In this document: piece by piece, positions 19,651 to 29,514 of the stretch | How positions within the stretch are numbered: the stretch's first letter is position 1 | Layout: each line of letters begins with the position of its first letter | Assembly: GCF_026151205.1 (NCBI RefSeq) | Contig: NC_087072.1 | Span: 8,542,084 to 8,606,083, forward strand | Origin: Bolinopsis microptera | Lineage: Eukaryota; Ctenophora; Tentaculata; Lobata; Bolinopsidae | Direction of reading: 5' to 3' | Length of the DNA: 64,000 bases | Program-made: the position numbers and the translations under genes | Notes under the pieces: generated by a model | Seen by the model: only the letters and a program-made list of their open reading frames with translations | What the model was told of the DNA's origin: nothing | The model's database searches: none

Positions 19651-22590
19651 TTGTAAACTCCTCCCTAAATCTGGTGTACGTATAATGGGGGACTTTAATG
19701 TTGACCTTCTTAAAGTGAATGGTGACGCTGGTCATGGCAACTATACTCTTTTTGAAGAATGCTTATTTAGAAATGGTTTCGCTCCTGTTATTTCGATACC
19801 TACACATGAGAGACCAAATTGCAAACCATCTTGTATTGACAACATCCTCACAAATGACCCTGGTAACTGTGTTCTCTCAGGTTGTATAACAGATAGAATT
19901 GGTGACCATGCTCCAACATTTGAATTCACTGACATCGAATTCGAGGTTGGTCCAAAAAGTGAAAAACATGTCCAGTACTACGACTTCAGCAATGCCAACC
20001 TTAATAAATTCCTAACCCTACTGAACACTGACCTCTCAAAGCTTCACACTTCTCATGAATTCTCGGATTTTACTAAATTATTTGATCATGTACTTGATTC
20101 AACATGCAAACTTGTAAAGCCAAAAACTACTAAACGGAATCCTATCAATAACCCCTGGATAACAGATAGTATTTCATCAGCCGTTGAAAAAAAACATGAA
20201 TTAAAAGATGCCTGGATTACATCTAAAACTAAGGCAAACCCTGATGGAAACCAGGATCTCGAGCAAACCTTCAAGGTATACCGAAGGATCCTCAAATCTG
20301 TAATTAACACTGCAAAAAATACTTACTCTTGCAACCAAATCATAGAAAATAAGCACGACCGTAAGAAGACATGGCAAATCATTAATGAACTCAGAGGGAA
20401 GTGTAAAAAGGGTATCAAACCCTCATTTATAATCGACAACAGAAAAATAACAGATAGAAGGGTTATTGCAAACGAGTTCAACAAATACTTTAACTCCATT
20501 GCCTCCACTCTAAATGAATCAATAGCTGACCTGCCTATACAGGCTTCTGAATTTTCAACATTTGAAGACTACCTCCTGCCATCCAACAACAACTCTATAT
20601 TCCTAACTGACTGTTCACATACTGAGCTCATGGAAATAATTTCCAAGCTGGAAAATGGCAAATCTAGTGATATCCCAATCCGTGTGATCAAAAAGTCAGC
20701 TCATCTAATCTGCCCTGTTTTAGCCCAACATTTCAATAAACTGATGATGAGCGGGGTATTTCCCGATGTATTGAAAGTTGGGAAAGTTACTCCTATATTT
20801 AAGAAAGGAAAAGAAGAGGATGTAGGAAACTACAGACCTGTCTCTACTCTGCCCATATTTGGTAAGATATTTGAAAAAGTGATATACAGCCGTATCTATA
20901 GTTTCGCTTTGTCACAAAATATCCTTGATGAAAACCAATTTGGATTCCGCAAGTCCCATTCTACTAGCCATGCTGTTAACTACTCTGTTAGGATTATTGA
21001 AGAGAGCATAAAAAAACGAAACCATGTTCTAGGAATATTTATAGATTTGAGTAAAGCATTTGATACAATCGACCATAGTACACTCCTTACAAAACTAGAT
21101 AGGTATGGAATAAGAGGCAATGCAAACTGTCTCATTAAAAGCTACTTATCAAATAGAACACAGTACACAGAAGTCCTTAATGAAAAATCCGAAAACCTCA
21201 TCATTAAATATGGAGTTCCACAAGGCTCTGTTTTGGGATCGCTCCTTTTTCTTCTATACATAAATTTGATATTTCCAATTCCTCAGATTTAGGAACTTTC
21301 ATACTATTTGCCGACGACACCAACATTTTTATTAATGGCAAAACTGTAGAAGAAGCTTATGAGAAAGGCAACAAATTGCTAAGCTGTATAAAAAAGTATA
21401 TGATCCTTAACAAACTACACATCAACATGTCAAAGTGCTGTTATATGCATTTTAAACCAAAGGCTAGTAAACCAGTAGAATTTCCAGATTCGCTTCAACT
21501 CCATATTGATGGCTTTCCAATTAAAAAAACCAAAGCAACAAAGTTTCTTGGAGTTGTTATTGATGAACAGCTTTCCTGGGGGCCTCATATAACAGCACTT
21601 AAACGAAAGTTAAACTATGCCTCTGCCACCTTAAATAGAATTAGGGACTCTGTACCGAAGGAACTCCATAAAGACCTATACCACACACTATTTGAATCCC
21701 ACCTTACATATTGTATCTCAGTTTGGGGTGATGCAGCACTCTTTAGGACAGCAAGTATCTGGTTGTCTCAGAAGCACTGCGTACGGGTCCTCTTTGGTGA
21801 TAAAGAGGCATACCTAAACAAGTTCTTAACATGTGCAAGAACAAGAGAGTTTGACAGCCAGGCACTTGACCATACATTCTTCCAACTAGAGCACTGTAAA
21901 CCACTTTTCAAGCAACAAAACATCCTGGCTTTCAAAAATTTATATACATATCACACTTTTATGGAAGTTTTTAAAATACTGAAATTAAGGTGCCCAGCAT
22001 CACTGCAACAGCATTATCAGCCATCTTCTAGAAAGGAAACCACTCTCATTTCACAACTCCCATCTAATGACTTCATATCAAGATCCACAAAAATCTGGAG
22101 CACAATTGCACCTAAACTTAAGCTTTTTGACTACTCCTACAAGATTAGCCTTGCTAAAAGTCGCCTGAAAAAGGCACTTCTAAAGCTGCAACATGCTTAT
22201 AATGATTCAGCATGGACTTCAAGCGATTATGACATAATGCAGCTGTCATTTGAAAACAATCCCCTTCAACAAATGTAATCCAGTGTTCTCACTTCTCGGC
22301 CCACAGGTTCCTCCTATTAAAAAATTTTTGATTTTGGTAAATGTGTGCTGACTCCACCACCTATGTATTTAACCTAATATTTAGTGTATTACAGGTAGAC
22401 ATTGACTTAGGTAGGTATTTTTCTCTTAAGGTAGATATTAAGAATTTGGTAAATTTCTTAATTGTATGACTATTTCCATTATTGAGACGTTTTAAATATT
22501 TGATTTAAGAGGTTTTTTTTATAGGACTGGTTCACAGTGTGAACAGATTCCAGATTTATATATTTTTTAAGTGATATTTAATAAATGATT

Positions 22591-23206
22591 AAAAGAACCA
22601 ATTTTAAAGTTGCCATAGTAAAGCCTTTAGGTCCAAAAATATACCCATTATGCTCACGTAAAAACAACTCTAAATCAGTAGGCTGTCACTCTATTAATGC
22701 ACCACACCGCTTCCTCCACTGCACTAAAAGTTATACAATAAATTCTTCAATCCTAATTTTGTATCGTGATGGAGACCGGTGTCCATACAAAAATTTTACT
22801 AGGTTGCCGTTTGGTGTGAGCAATAGCGAACAGCACGAACACTCCTTTGCCCCGTCAACCTATATCTAATCTATTTAAAGAGTGACAACCATACTACACA
22901 TTGAATTAGGATTCCTTTAAATATCAAATTGATTTATTGTAAACTTGTTTACTCTGTAATAAATGGCATAAAATTGAATTTTTGTTTAACTGAATTTTTG
23001 TTTAACTGATTGAGTGCAGGGCATGGAGAGCACATAATGACCGTAATATTTCTTTGATGGGACAATACATAGGTCTTGGTATCTTTGTCAACATACATTC
23101 GTAGACACACATGAATTGAATATAGCTGACCTATGCGTTTATTTTTCAACAAAGTGCTCTACTATGATAACTTGGGACTTTAAACAAAAAGCTACAAGAA
23201 ATAACA
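22591..23206. other. Intergenic, no gene recognised
   Basis: One 94-codon frame at 22585-22869 has no recognisable content. A 15-base direct repeat (TGAATTTTTGTTTAA) lies at 22975-23005. I see nothing else. Confidence 0.4.
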
Positions 23207-23211
23207 GTCAC

Positions 23212-23376
23212 TGTGAATTGCTATATATTTGGTTTATATATTTATGATAGTCGATATAATATATACTAATTGTGTTCTATTTCAGAATGTACCACAAACA
23301 TGTTGTCTGTGGGGTTTGATAATTACTTGTAACAACTGGTGTGTTTCATTGCATAGTGATCCATTTAAAGTTAACA
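23212..23376 (+). repeat. 5' LTR of the copia element
   Basis: This LTR (TGTGAATTGC ... AAAGTTAACA) is identical by eye to the 3' LTR. It is short for the superfamily and AT-rich (ATATATTTGGTTTATATA words could serve as TATA box). Confidence 0.95.
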
Positions 23377-23378
23377 AG

Positions 23379-23389
23379 TGGTAGCAGAG
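23379..23389 (+). other. Primer-binding site, initiator tRNA-Met
   Basis: TGGTAGCAGAG, two bases past the 5' LTR, is complementary to the 3' end of eukaryotic initiator tRNA-Met (ending CTCTGCTACCA), the usual primer of copia elements. Confidence 0.85.
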
Positions 23390-23398
23390 AAGGACGCA

Positions 23399-26300
23399 AT
23401 GGCACCCCCAGAGACAGTTAGAGTAACTAGTAATTACAAAGCCCCACCGGCATACAGTGAGGATCAGGACTACTGCAATTGGAAGTTAGACCTGCAGCTG
23501 TGGCAAGAGTTCACGGGTTTAGAGAAAAAGAGACAAGGAACTGCGTTGCTCTTAGAATTGAAACAAGGGAAGATAAAGGATACAGTACGATCATTGGGGA
23601 AAGATGTCCTAATTGCAGAGGATGCAATAGCGAAGATTTTAAGTCATCTTGACAAAATCTATTTAGAGGACTCAGCTCAAACCTGTTACCGAGTTTACGG
23701 TAAGTTTGAAAAATATGTGAGACCAGAAGGGTTGTCTCTACAGAGTTACATATCTGAGTTTGAGAAGTTGCTAGCGGATCTCAGGAGACACAAAATCACT
23801 CTTCCTGAAGCAGTCCTAGCCTACAGATTCCTTAACAGTGCTAACCTTCCGTCAGAAAAATATGATCTCGCTTTGGCAACTGTAAAGGATCTTACTTATA
23901 AAGATATGTGTGAAACGATCGGGAAAATCTTCTCCGTCCAATCGAACCTTTCCACACCGCCTGCGTCAATATCAGTGAAGGTGGAACATGAGGAATGTAA
24001 CTATACATACAACTCAACCCCAAGAGGTGGACGAGGAAACTACAGAAGGATGTCAAGAGGACGTGGGAATCATCATCATCCGTATAATCGACAAAAGAGT
24101 GCGTATACTGGATGCTATGCTTGTGGCGATAAAAACCATATTGCAAGATGGTGCACAAGCAAGAACAGAGCTTCTTCAAGTTCAACAGATAATGCACAGT
24201 ATTTCGCACAAGATGGTGCTGAGAATGTTACGGCCATGGAAGCAGAGGGTGCATTCTTAACATTTATGGTGGTGTCTGAATCTGAAGATGTTGTTGAAAT
24301 TCCTGAAGAGTGCCTGATGAGTGATACGAACCTTGGTTCTCTTGTATATGAGTCATTAGCATGTGCAGTTATTGATTCCGGATGTACAAAGACAGTCGTT
24401 GGTAGGAACTGGGTGAATCACTACAGAGAAACTCTGGAAGAAAAACAACTGAAAATGATGGTTAGTGAACCTTGCTCGACGCCTTTTAGATTTGGGGATG
24501 GACTCGAAGTCATTTCCACAGAAAAGACTATCATCCCTGGGCGAATAGGAAAGACAGATGTTCGGATAGAAGCAAACATTGTTGAGAAAGAACTGCCGTT
24601 GCTTCTCAGTAAAGCATCGTTAAAGAGAGCTGGTGCTGTGTTGGATTTCACAAATGATACAATGAGATTCAGTGGAGATTGTGTTGATTTGTTTGAAACT
24701 AAATCAAAGCACTATTGCGTTCCTCTTTGTAATAAAAGACGCATGACCATTGGGCCGCCAGATCGAAAGACCCCACATCTGGTGATGACAATCAGCGAAG
24801 AAGGTTTGTTTGGTACTGACGAAAAGGAGATTAGGAGGAAAGTGGAAAAAATCCACAAACAATTCTCACACCCTCCTAGTGATAAACTGAAAACATTGCT
24901 GAAAACTGCAGGATTTAAGAGACCAGAATACATGAAAGCAATTGATGAGGTATCCAGCAGTTGTAAAATATGTCTGATGTACAAGAAACCCAAGTCAAGA
25001 CCAGTGGTGGGTCTCCCAAGAGGAAAGGTGTTCAACGAATGTGTTGCAATGGACCTTAAGAATGTTCCTGGCACTCCTAATGTGTATATCTTGCATATGA
25101 TTGATTCGGTGACAAGATATTCAGCAGCTAGAATAATCTACAATAAGAAGAAAGAGACAATCATCCAAGGAATTTGCTCTGGATGGATATCCATCTTTGG
25201 AAATCCAAAGAAATTCATGGCTGATAATGGTGGAGAGTTCGCCAATGAGGAGTTTACTGAGATGTGTCAAAGATTCAATGTGGATGTGCAAAATTCAGCT
25301 GCCGAGAGCCCTTGGAGCAATGGGATTGTAGAACGTCATCATAAGATGCTGACAGAGATGATGGTAAAAACGAAGGAAGATTCAAAATGCAACTGGGAAG
25401 TTGCATTGTGTTGGGCACTAAGTGCGAAAAACTCCATGCAGATGTTTGGTGGGTTTTCTGCAAATCAGTTGACAATGGGCCGTAACCCTTCACTTCCGAA
25501 TGTCATCGATGATAGACTGCCAGCTTTAGAAGAAACAACGGTGAGTAAAACCGTGGCTGATAATGTTAATGCAATGCACAGTGCAAGGCAAGCATTTGCA
25601 AAGTGTGAAAGTAGCAACAAGATACGTAGAGCTCTGCAAAGCCAAGTTCGGACAAGCAATGACGAGTATTATAGCAACGGTGAAAAGGTGATGTACAAGA
25701 GAAAAGGATCTGCAAAATGGAGTGGGCCAGGTGTTATACTGGGGAGAGACATTACTCATTTATATATTTTAAAGCATGGAAATCAGTATTATAAGTGCAG
25801 TGCATGTCATCTAACCAGGGATACAACAACAGGATATCCCATTACCTCAGAGTCAGTTGTTGGGCAACCTAACCCGAGTATTGTATCAAGTTCACCAAAA
25901 TCCCCATTAGAGACGCAGAGAAATTTCCTAGAGGATCAACCATCTTGCTCTATGGAAACAGCAGTTTCTGTACCGGAAACAGAAACACTGCCTCAAAGTG
26001 AGACAACAGCAACAATCAGACCTCAGCACAAATCAGGACTTCCTAAAGCAAGAAGTCACGTGGAGTTTCTTCCAAAGTATCCAGAGGAGGATGGTGAGAT
26101 CTGGCATAAAGCTTATATCCATAGCCGTGCGGGGAAATCAACTGGCAGTTACAAAAACTGTGTAAATATTCAACTTGATGGTGAGGAGAGCATCCAATGT
26201 GTGGATTGGTATGAGCTTGCTGTGAATTGGAGAGATGACCTGTCACCAGAAACAGAAGAAGAGGTGTTGCTGTCCAGTGTGAGTATGTATGACCAAGCAG

Positions 26301-27763
26301 TTGTAGATGCCAAGCTAGCAGAGCTTGAGAAGTTCAAAGTAAACAAGGTTTACGTGGAAGTTGATGCAAACGAACAGTCCAATGTTGGTGTTCGCTGGGT
26401 TATTACAAAGAAAGCAGAAGGTTCTGTTAAAGCTCGTTTAGTGGCACTTGGTTATCAAGAAAATAGAAGCAACATACGAAAGGACTCCCCAACATGTAAC
26501 AGGGACTCTATAAGACTGCTCCTTACAATAGTTGCAACAGAAAGTTGGAAGTTACAACACATCGATGTTCAGGCTGCCTTCTTGCAAGGCAAGAAGATTT
26601 CAAGAGATGTCTTCATTATTCCTCCGAAGGAAGCTGAAACGAGGAAAATCTGGAAACTGAACAAATGTATTTACGGGTTAGTAGACGGACCTAGAATGTG
26701 GTATGTTGAGCTTCGTGATACTCTAGTGAAGTTAAATGTTGTGGTATCGTCATATGATGAGTCATTCATGTTCTGGTATGATGAAGGAAAACTCGAGGGT
26801 ATCATTGCTGTGCATGTTGACGATCTGATGTTCAGTGGAAGCAAGAAGTTTGAAAGGGAAGTTATTGGGGAACTGAAGAAGAAGTTTCGTCTAAGTACGG
26901 AGGTCGAAGTTGAATTTGCTTATACTGGTCTTGATGTAAAGCAAACACAATCTGGAATTCTGGTATCACAACTGGGGTATGCAGACCAGATTTCAAGAAT
27001 AGAGATCGACCCCACCCGAGTGAATCGAAATACGCTCCCAATCAACGAGAAAGAAAAGCAACAACTGAGAACTGTGTGCGGACAGTTGTTGTGGGTATCA
27101 ACACAGACACGGCCAGATGTAGCTTATGCTACATGTTTTGCTAGTAATTCTGTGACTGAAGGGACCATCACAGATTTGAAAATGGTAAACAAAACAGTAA
27201 AGTTCTTAGAAAAGAATCCTCTAACACTCAGGTTTAAGAAACTACTGTTGCCTGAGTCAGTCTTAGTGGTTTTCTGTGATGCATCGTATGGAAACTTGAA
27301 GGATGGAAGCTCTCAGGGAGGCTTCATAATTTTCCTTGTTTCGCTTACAGGAAAATCTTGCCCCATTACATGGCAGAGTAGAAAAATCCGGAGAGTATGT
27401 AAAAGTACTTTAGCAGCGGAGAGTTGGGCAATGATCGAAGCAGTGGAAACATGTGAGTTGATCCAAGCTCAGCTGAGTGAGATCATGTTATCTGGAAAAC
27501 TTGATGTCATTGTAATGACTGATTGCAAGTCTCTACATGATGCTATCCAAACCTCGAAAAATGTTGATGACAAGGGATTGAGGATACCAATAGCTTGCCT
27601 GAGACAGCGAGTGAACAATAGTGAAATGACAGTTTGTTGGATTTCAACAAAGAAACAGCTTGCAGATTGTTTGACTAAAGCTGGAGCTCCAACTTCACTG
27701 CTACGGGAGGTATTGTCGTCAGGAGAATTTGACAATGAACTGTTTAGAATTGTATTCCAATAA
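23399..27763 (+). CDS. gag-pol: Copia gag-pol polyprotein, 1454 aa
   Basis: The first ATG after the primer-binding site is at 23399. Gag comes first, with a CCHC zinc knuckle (CYACGDKNHIARWC) near residues 237-250. The aspartic protease has its active site DSG near 324 (AVIDSGCTKTVVG). Integrase has an HHCC finger near 485-530, then catalytic Asp (AMDLKN, about 550), Asp (MADNGGEF, about 608) and Glu (WSNGIVERHH, about 644). Reverse transcriptase has motif A HIDVQAAFLQGK near 1055 and HVDD (HVDDLMFSG) near 1138; animal copia elements more often have YVDD. RNase H lies at about 1291 (FCDASYGN) with later Glu and Asp (AAESWAMIEA, MTDCKSLHDA). No frameshift separates gag and pol, so gag excess must arise another way. 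All catalytic residues are present, so the protein could be functional. Confidence 0.96.
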   Translation: MAPPETVRVTSNYKAPPAYSEDQDYCNWKLDLQLWQEFTGLEKKRQGTALLLELKQGKIKDTVRSLGKDVLIAEDAIAKILSHLDKIYLEDSAQTCYRVYGKFEKYVRPEGLSLQSYISEFEKLLADLRRHKITLPEAVLAYRFLNSANLPSEKYDLALATVKDLTYKDMCETIGKIFSVQSNLSTPPASISVKVEHEECNYTYNSTPRGGRGNYRRMSRGRGNHHHPYNRQKSAYTGCYACGDKNHIARWCTSKNRASSSSTDNAQYFAQDGAENVTAMEAEGAFLTFMVVSESEDVVEIPEECLMSDTNLGSLVYESLACAVIDSGCTKTVVGRNWVNHYRETLEEKQLKMMVSEPCSTPFRFGDGLEVISTEKTIIPGRIGKTDVRIEANIVEKELPLLLSKASLKRAGAVLDFTNDTMRFSGDCVDLFETKSKHYCVPLCNKRRMTIGPPDRKTPHLVMTISEEGLFGTDEKEIRRKVEKIHKQFSHPPSDKLKTLLKTAGFKRPEYMKAIDEVSSSCKICLMYKKPKSRPVVGLPRGKVFNECVAMDLKNVPGTPNVYILHMIDSVTRYSAARIIYNKKKETIIQGICSGWISIFGNPKKFMADNGGEFANEEFTEMCQRFNVDVQNSAAESPWSNGIVERHHKMLTEMMVKTKEDSKCNWEVALCWALSAKNSMQMFGGFSANQLTMGRNPSLPNVIDDRLPALEETTVSKTVADNVNAMHSARQAFAKCESSNKIRRALQSQVRTSNDEYYSNGEKVMYKRKGSAKWSGPGVILGRDITHLYILKHGNQYYKCSACHLTRDTTTGYPITSESVVGQPNPSIVSSSPKSPLETQRNFLEDQPSCSMETAVSVPETETLPQSETTATIRPQHKSGLPKARSHVEFLPKYPEEDGEIWHKAYIHSRAGKSTGSYKNCVNIQLDGEESIQCVDWYELAVNWRDDLSPETEEEVLLSSVSMYDQAVVDAKLAELEKFKVNKVYVEVDANEQSNVGVRWVITKKAEGSVKARLVALGYQENRSNIRKDSPTCNRDSIRLLLTIVATESWKLQHIDVQAAFLQGKKISRDVFIIPPKEAETRKIWKLNKCIYGLVDGPRMWYVELRDTLVKLNVVVSSYDESFMFWYDEGKLEGIIAVHVDDLMFSGSKKFEREVIGELKKKFRLSTEVEVEFAYTGLDVKQTQSGILVSQLGYADQISRIEIDPTRVNRNTLPINEKEKQQLRTVCGQLLWVSTQTRPDVAYATCFASNSVTEGTITDLKMVNKTVKFLEKNPLTLRFKKLLLPESVLVVFCDASYGNLKDGSSQGGFIIFLVSLTGKSCPITWQSRKIRRVCKSTLAAESWAMIEAVETCELIQAQLSEIMLSGKLDVIVMTDCKSLHDAIQTSKNVDDKGLRIPIACLRQRVNNSEMTVCWISTKKQLADCLTKAGAPTSLLREVLSSGEFDNELFRIVFQ

Positions 27764-27841
27764 TAAACATTGTATTCAAAGTTTTTAATATTGTGTGTGA
27801 AGGATTTTAATAATCTTAATAATTTGAAACTTAAAGAAGTT

Positions 27842-27937
27842 AAAAGAGTGAATATATTGGTATTTGTGATTTATATAATGTGCTCGTTTAAAAGAGTGAA
27901 TATATTGGTATTTGTGATTTATATAATGTGCTCGTTT
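27842..27937 (+). repeat. 48-bp tandem duplication in the copia 3' region
   Basis: Two identical 48-bp units (27842-27889 and 27890-27937) lie between the gag-pol stop and the polypurine tract. Confidence 0.92.
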
Positions 27938-28064
27938 AAAACGATTTTCTATTACATGTTGTGCATGTATCCACAAAGAGGGAAGTTATATTTAGAAAGA
28001 TTATAGTCTTTCTTGTGACACCTTTATTTTATATTTAATATTTTAAATCTTTCAAAGCCTTTTT

Positions 28065-28080
28065 AAGAAAGAACGGGAGA
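28065..28080 (+). other. Polypurine tract of the copia element
   Basis: AAGAAAGAACGGGAGA ends one base before the 3' LTR, where plus-strand priming is expected. Confidence 0.85.
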
Positions 28081-28081
28081 T

Positions 28082-28246
28082 TGTGAATTGCTATATATTT
28101 GGTTTATATATTTATGATAGTCGATATAATATATACTAATTGTGTTCTATTTCAGAATGTACCACAAACATGTTGTCTGTGGGGTTTGATAATTACTTGT
28201 AACAACTGGTGTGTTTCATTGCATAGTGATCCATTTAAAGTTAACA
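28082..28246 (+). repeat. 3' LTR of the copia element
   Basis: This LTR is identical by eye to the 5' LTR over 165 bp and is followed directly by the target duplication GTCAC. Confidence 0.95.
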
Positions 28247-28328
28247 GTCACTCTGTCCAACTATAAATTAAATGTTTCATATTAAATTCATCAGGCACTG
28301 CTAGTCAGGCTTAAGTTGGTTGGTCCGA

Positions 28329-28592
28329 AAGTCACATTTCATACTGTGTCTCTGTGTGGGGAGATGCTGGACATCGAGAAAAATCTTCACTGCTTAAAAA
28401 CACAGTTTCATGATAATCTTCAGTGATAATCAGGCACATCTTGAAAAATTCATGGCATGGTACAATGCCTGTCCGCAAGCAGGCCCATGGGGATAAATTC
28501 TTTCAAAAAGAGCACAGCAACCCCCTGTTTAAAGACACAACATCTTTTTTATTCTTATTAGCCATCAAAACCTATACACATTATATGCTGTA
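28329..28592 (+). pseudogene. Degenerate LINE RT C-terminal fragment
   Basis: Across frameshifts and stops the conceptual translation matches the C-terminal part of the LINE at 18.5-22.3 kb. SHISYCVSVWGDAGHREK here corresponds to SHLTYCISVWGDA there, and DKFFQKEHSNPLFK to HTFFQLEHCKPLFK. It is an old copy of a related element. The young copia element inserted 80 bp upstream. Confidence 0.7.
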
Positions 28593-28743
28593 TTAGCAAT
28601 AAAATCACATTACCTCGTCCTCAGTAGTGTGTAAAAAGATGAGCCAAAATGAATTTAAGCCCTTTGAGTAATCAGTTCTCAAATAATACGTTTAAGTCGT
28701 AGTACATACATATTACATTACACACAGGAGGAGCAAAGTGCAA

Positions 28744-29024
28744 AGAAACTGTCACTAACTGCTACAAACTGCCACTAACTGCCACAAACTGCCACTAACT
28801 GCCACAAACTGCCACTAACTGTTACAAACTGCCACTAACTGCTACAAACTGCCACTAACTGCCACTAACTGCCACTAACTGCTACAATCGCGCCCACGCA
28901 CCGCGCGCGCAGTTTGCAGCAGTTAGTGGCAGTTTGTAGCAGTTAGTGGCAGTTTGTAGCAGTTAGTGGCAGTTTGTAGCAGTTAGTGGCAGTTTGTGGC
29001 AGTTAGTGGCAGTTTTCTGCAGTT
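28744..29024. repeat. Left hairpin array: 10-bp units as a long inverted repeat with GC-rich loop
   Basis: From 28744 to about 28885 the plus strand alternates the 10-mers AAACTGCYAC and TAACTGCYAC; from about 28910 to 29024 it carries their inverted form (GTRGCAGTTA/GTRGCAGTTT). Between them lies a GC-rich centre (TCGCGCCCACGCACCGCGCG). The whole could fold into a stem of more than 110 bp. A mirror-image copy lies at 39616-39850, with flanking GGAGGAGC...AAGTGCAAAGAAACTGT matched inversely there. Confidence 0.92.
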
Positions 29025-29030
29025 GCGCCG

Positions 29031-29514
29031 AGCCTTTTAGCAATTTGTCTTTGGCGCCTTACATGCCACATAACTTATTGACATTGTATAATTGGTCTAA
29101 AAACAATTTTGTATTATTAGAAAATATATGAATTTGGGACAAAATAATTTACTATCGAAGGAAACAAATATTAACTTTTTGACAAAAAAAGCGATTACCA
29201 ACTAGTACTACAGTTACACAAACACTGCATGGCAATACGATTACAAATTGTTTAAATGTTAAATCCGGGTATCGCTATTAGTATTGTGCTATTGTGCCAA
29301 AATTACAATATTATATGGTCAATCGTAATCATTTGCAATTTGGAAGACCCCTCTGCTGATATGTAAACGACTCCTTATACTAACTTGATTGTAGCAAACC
29401 GCGTGATGTTTATTGATCATCAGTTCGATAGGACGATATTTATGAGAAAAACTACAAAACTACAATTTCCATTACCAAAGTTTTAGAACTAAACGCTTGA
29501 TTGAGGGTTCAGAA
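29031..29514. mobile_element. Spacer with degraded copy of the 800-972 MITE
   Basis: The segment at about 29290-29383 matches the inner and right parts of the element at 800-972 (GTGCCAAAATTACA, TCGTAATCATT, then a right end with AAACGACTCCTTA). The rest of this spacer between hairpin array and palindrome arm shows nothing recognisable and has no counterpart on the other side. Confidence 0.45.

Larger units (their letters stand above)
18903..19660. mobile_element. 758-bp insertion of unknown class inside the LINE
   Basis: The boundaries follow from the LINE frame: TATCTCC at 18896-18902 is interrupted, and CTCCCTAAATCT resumes at 19661. CTCC (18899-18902 and 19661-19664) is a candidate 4-bp target duplication. 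The ends have no clear inverted repeats. The element is richer in CpG than its host, carries five CACGTG sites and several stem-loops, and encodes nothing recognisable. It is probably a non-autonomous transposon. Confidence 0.7.
18536..22278 (+). pseudogene. LINE endonuclease-reverse transcriptase, interrupted and frameshifted
   Basis: 18536-18902 encodes the N-terminal part of an AP-type endonuclease (IGIAETNTDEP with the catalytic Glu, GTGVALYV, GVIYRPPNGD). The frame resumes at 19661 with GDFNVDLLK and the IGDHAP His motif, then RT: NYRPVSTLPIFGKIFEKVI, motif A IDLSKAFDTIDH, motif B YGVPQGSVLG. At about 21262-21268 two extra bases (ATAAATTTGATA where ATAAATGATA is expected) shift the frame. 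The next frame carries the catalytic FADD (LFADDTNIF, about 21303), then the RT thumb and C-terminal region to 22278 (HLTYCISVWGDAALF). Removing the insertion restores the frame exactly between KYL and PKSGV. The element is dead through these two lesions. Confidence 0.85.
18512..22590 (+). mobile_element. CR1/L2-like LINE, 5'-truncated, disrupted
   Basis: A single ORF2-type coding region (endonuclease then RT) runs from about 18536 to 22278, broken by a 758-bp insertion and a frameshift. A noncoding 3' region follows to about 22590, where the limit is estimated. There is no ORF1, so the 5' end is missing. Confidence 0.75.
23212..28246 (+). mobile_element. Complete Ty1/copia LTR retrotransposon, 5035 bp
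   Basis: Identical 165-bp LTRs (23212-23376 and 28082-28246) begin TG and end CA, and are flanked by the 5-bp target duplication GTCAC (23207-23211 and 28247-28251). A primer-binding site directly follows the left LTR and a polypurine tract precedes the right one. One uninterrupted gag-pol frame fills the interior. Domain order (integrase before RT) defines Ty1/copia. LTR identity by eye and an open frame indicate a recent, possibly active insertion. Confidence 0.96.

Noticed and set aside
18903-19660. Helitron identity of the LINE insertion
   Set aside because: Ends do not show TC at the start or CTRR at the end, and the insertion is not between A and T.
22585-22869. 94-aa frame after the LINE
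   Set aside because: No recognisable content; likely chance in LINE 3' flank.
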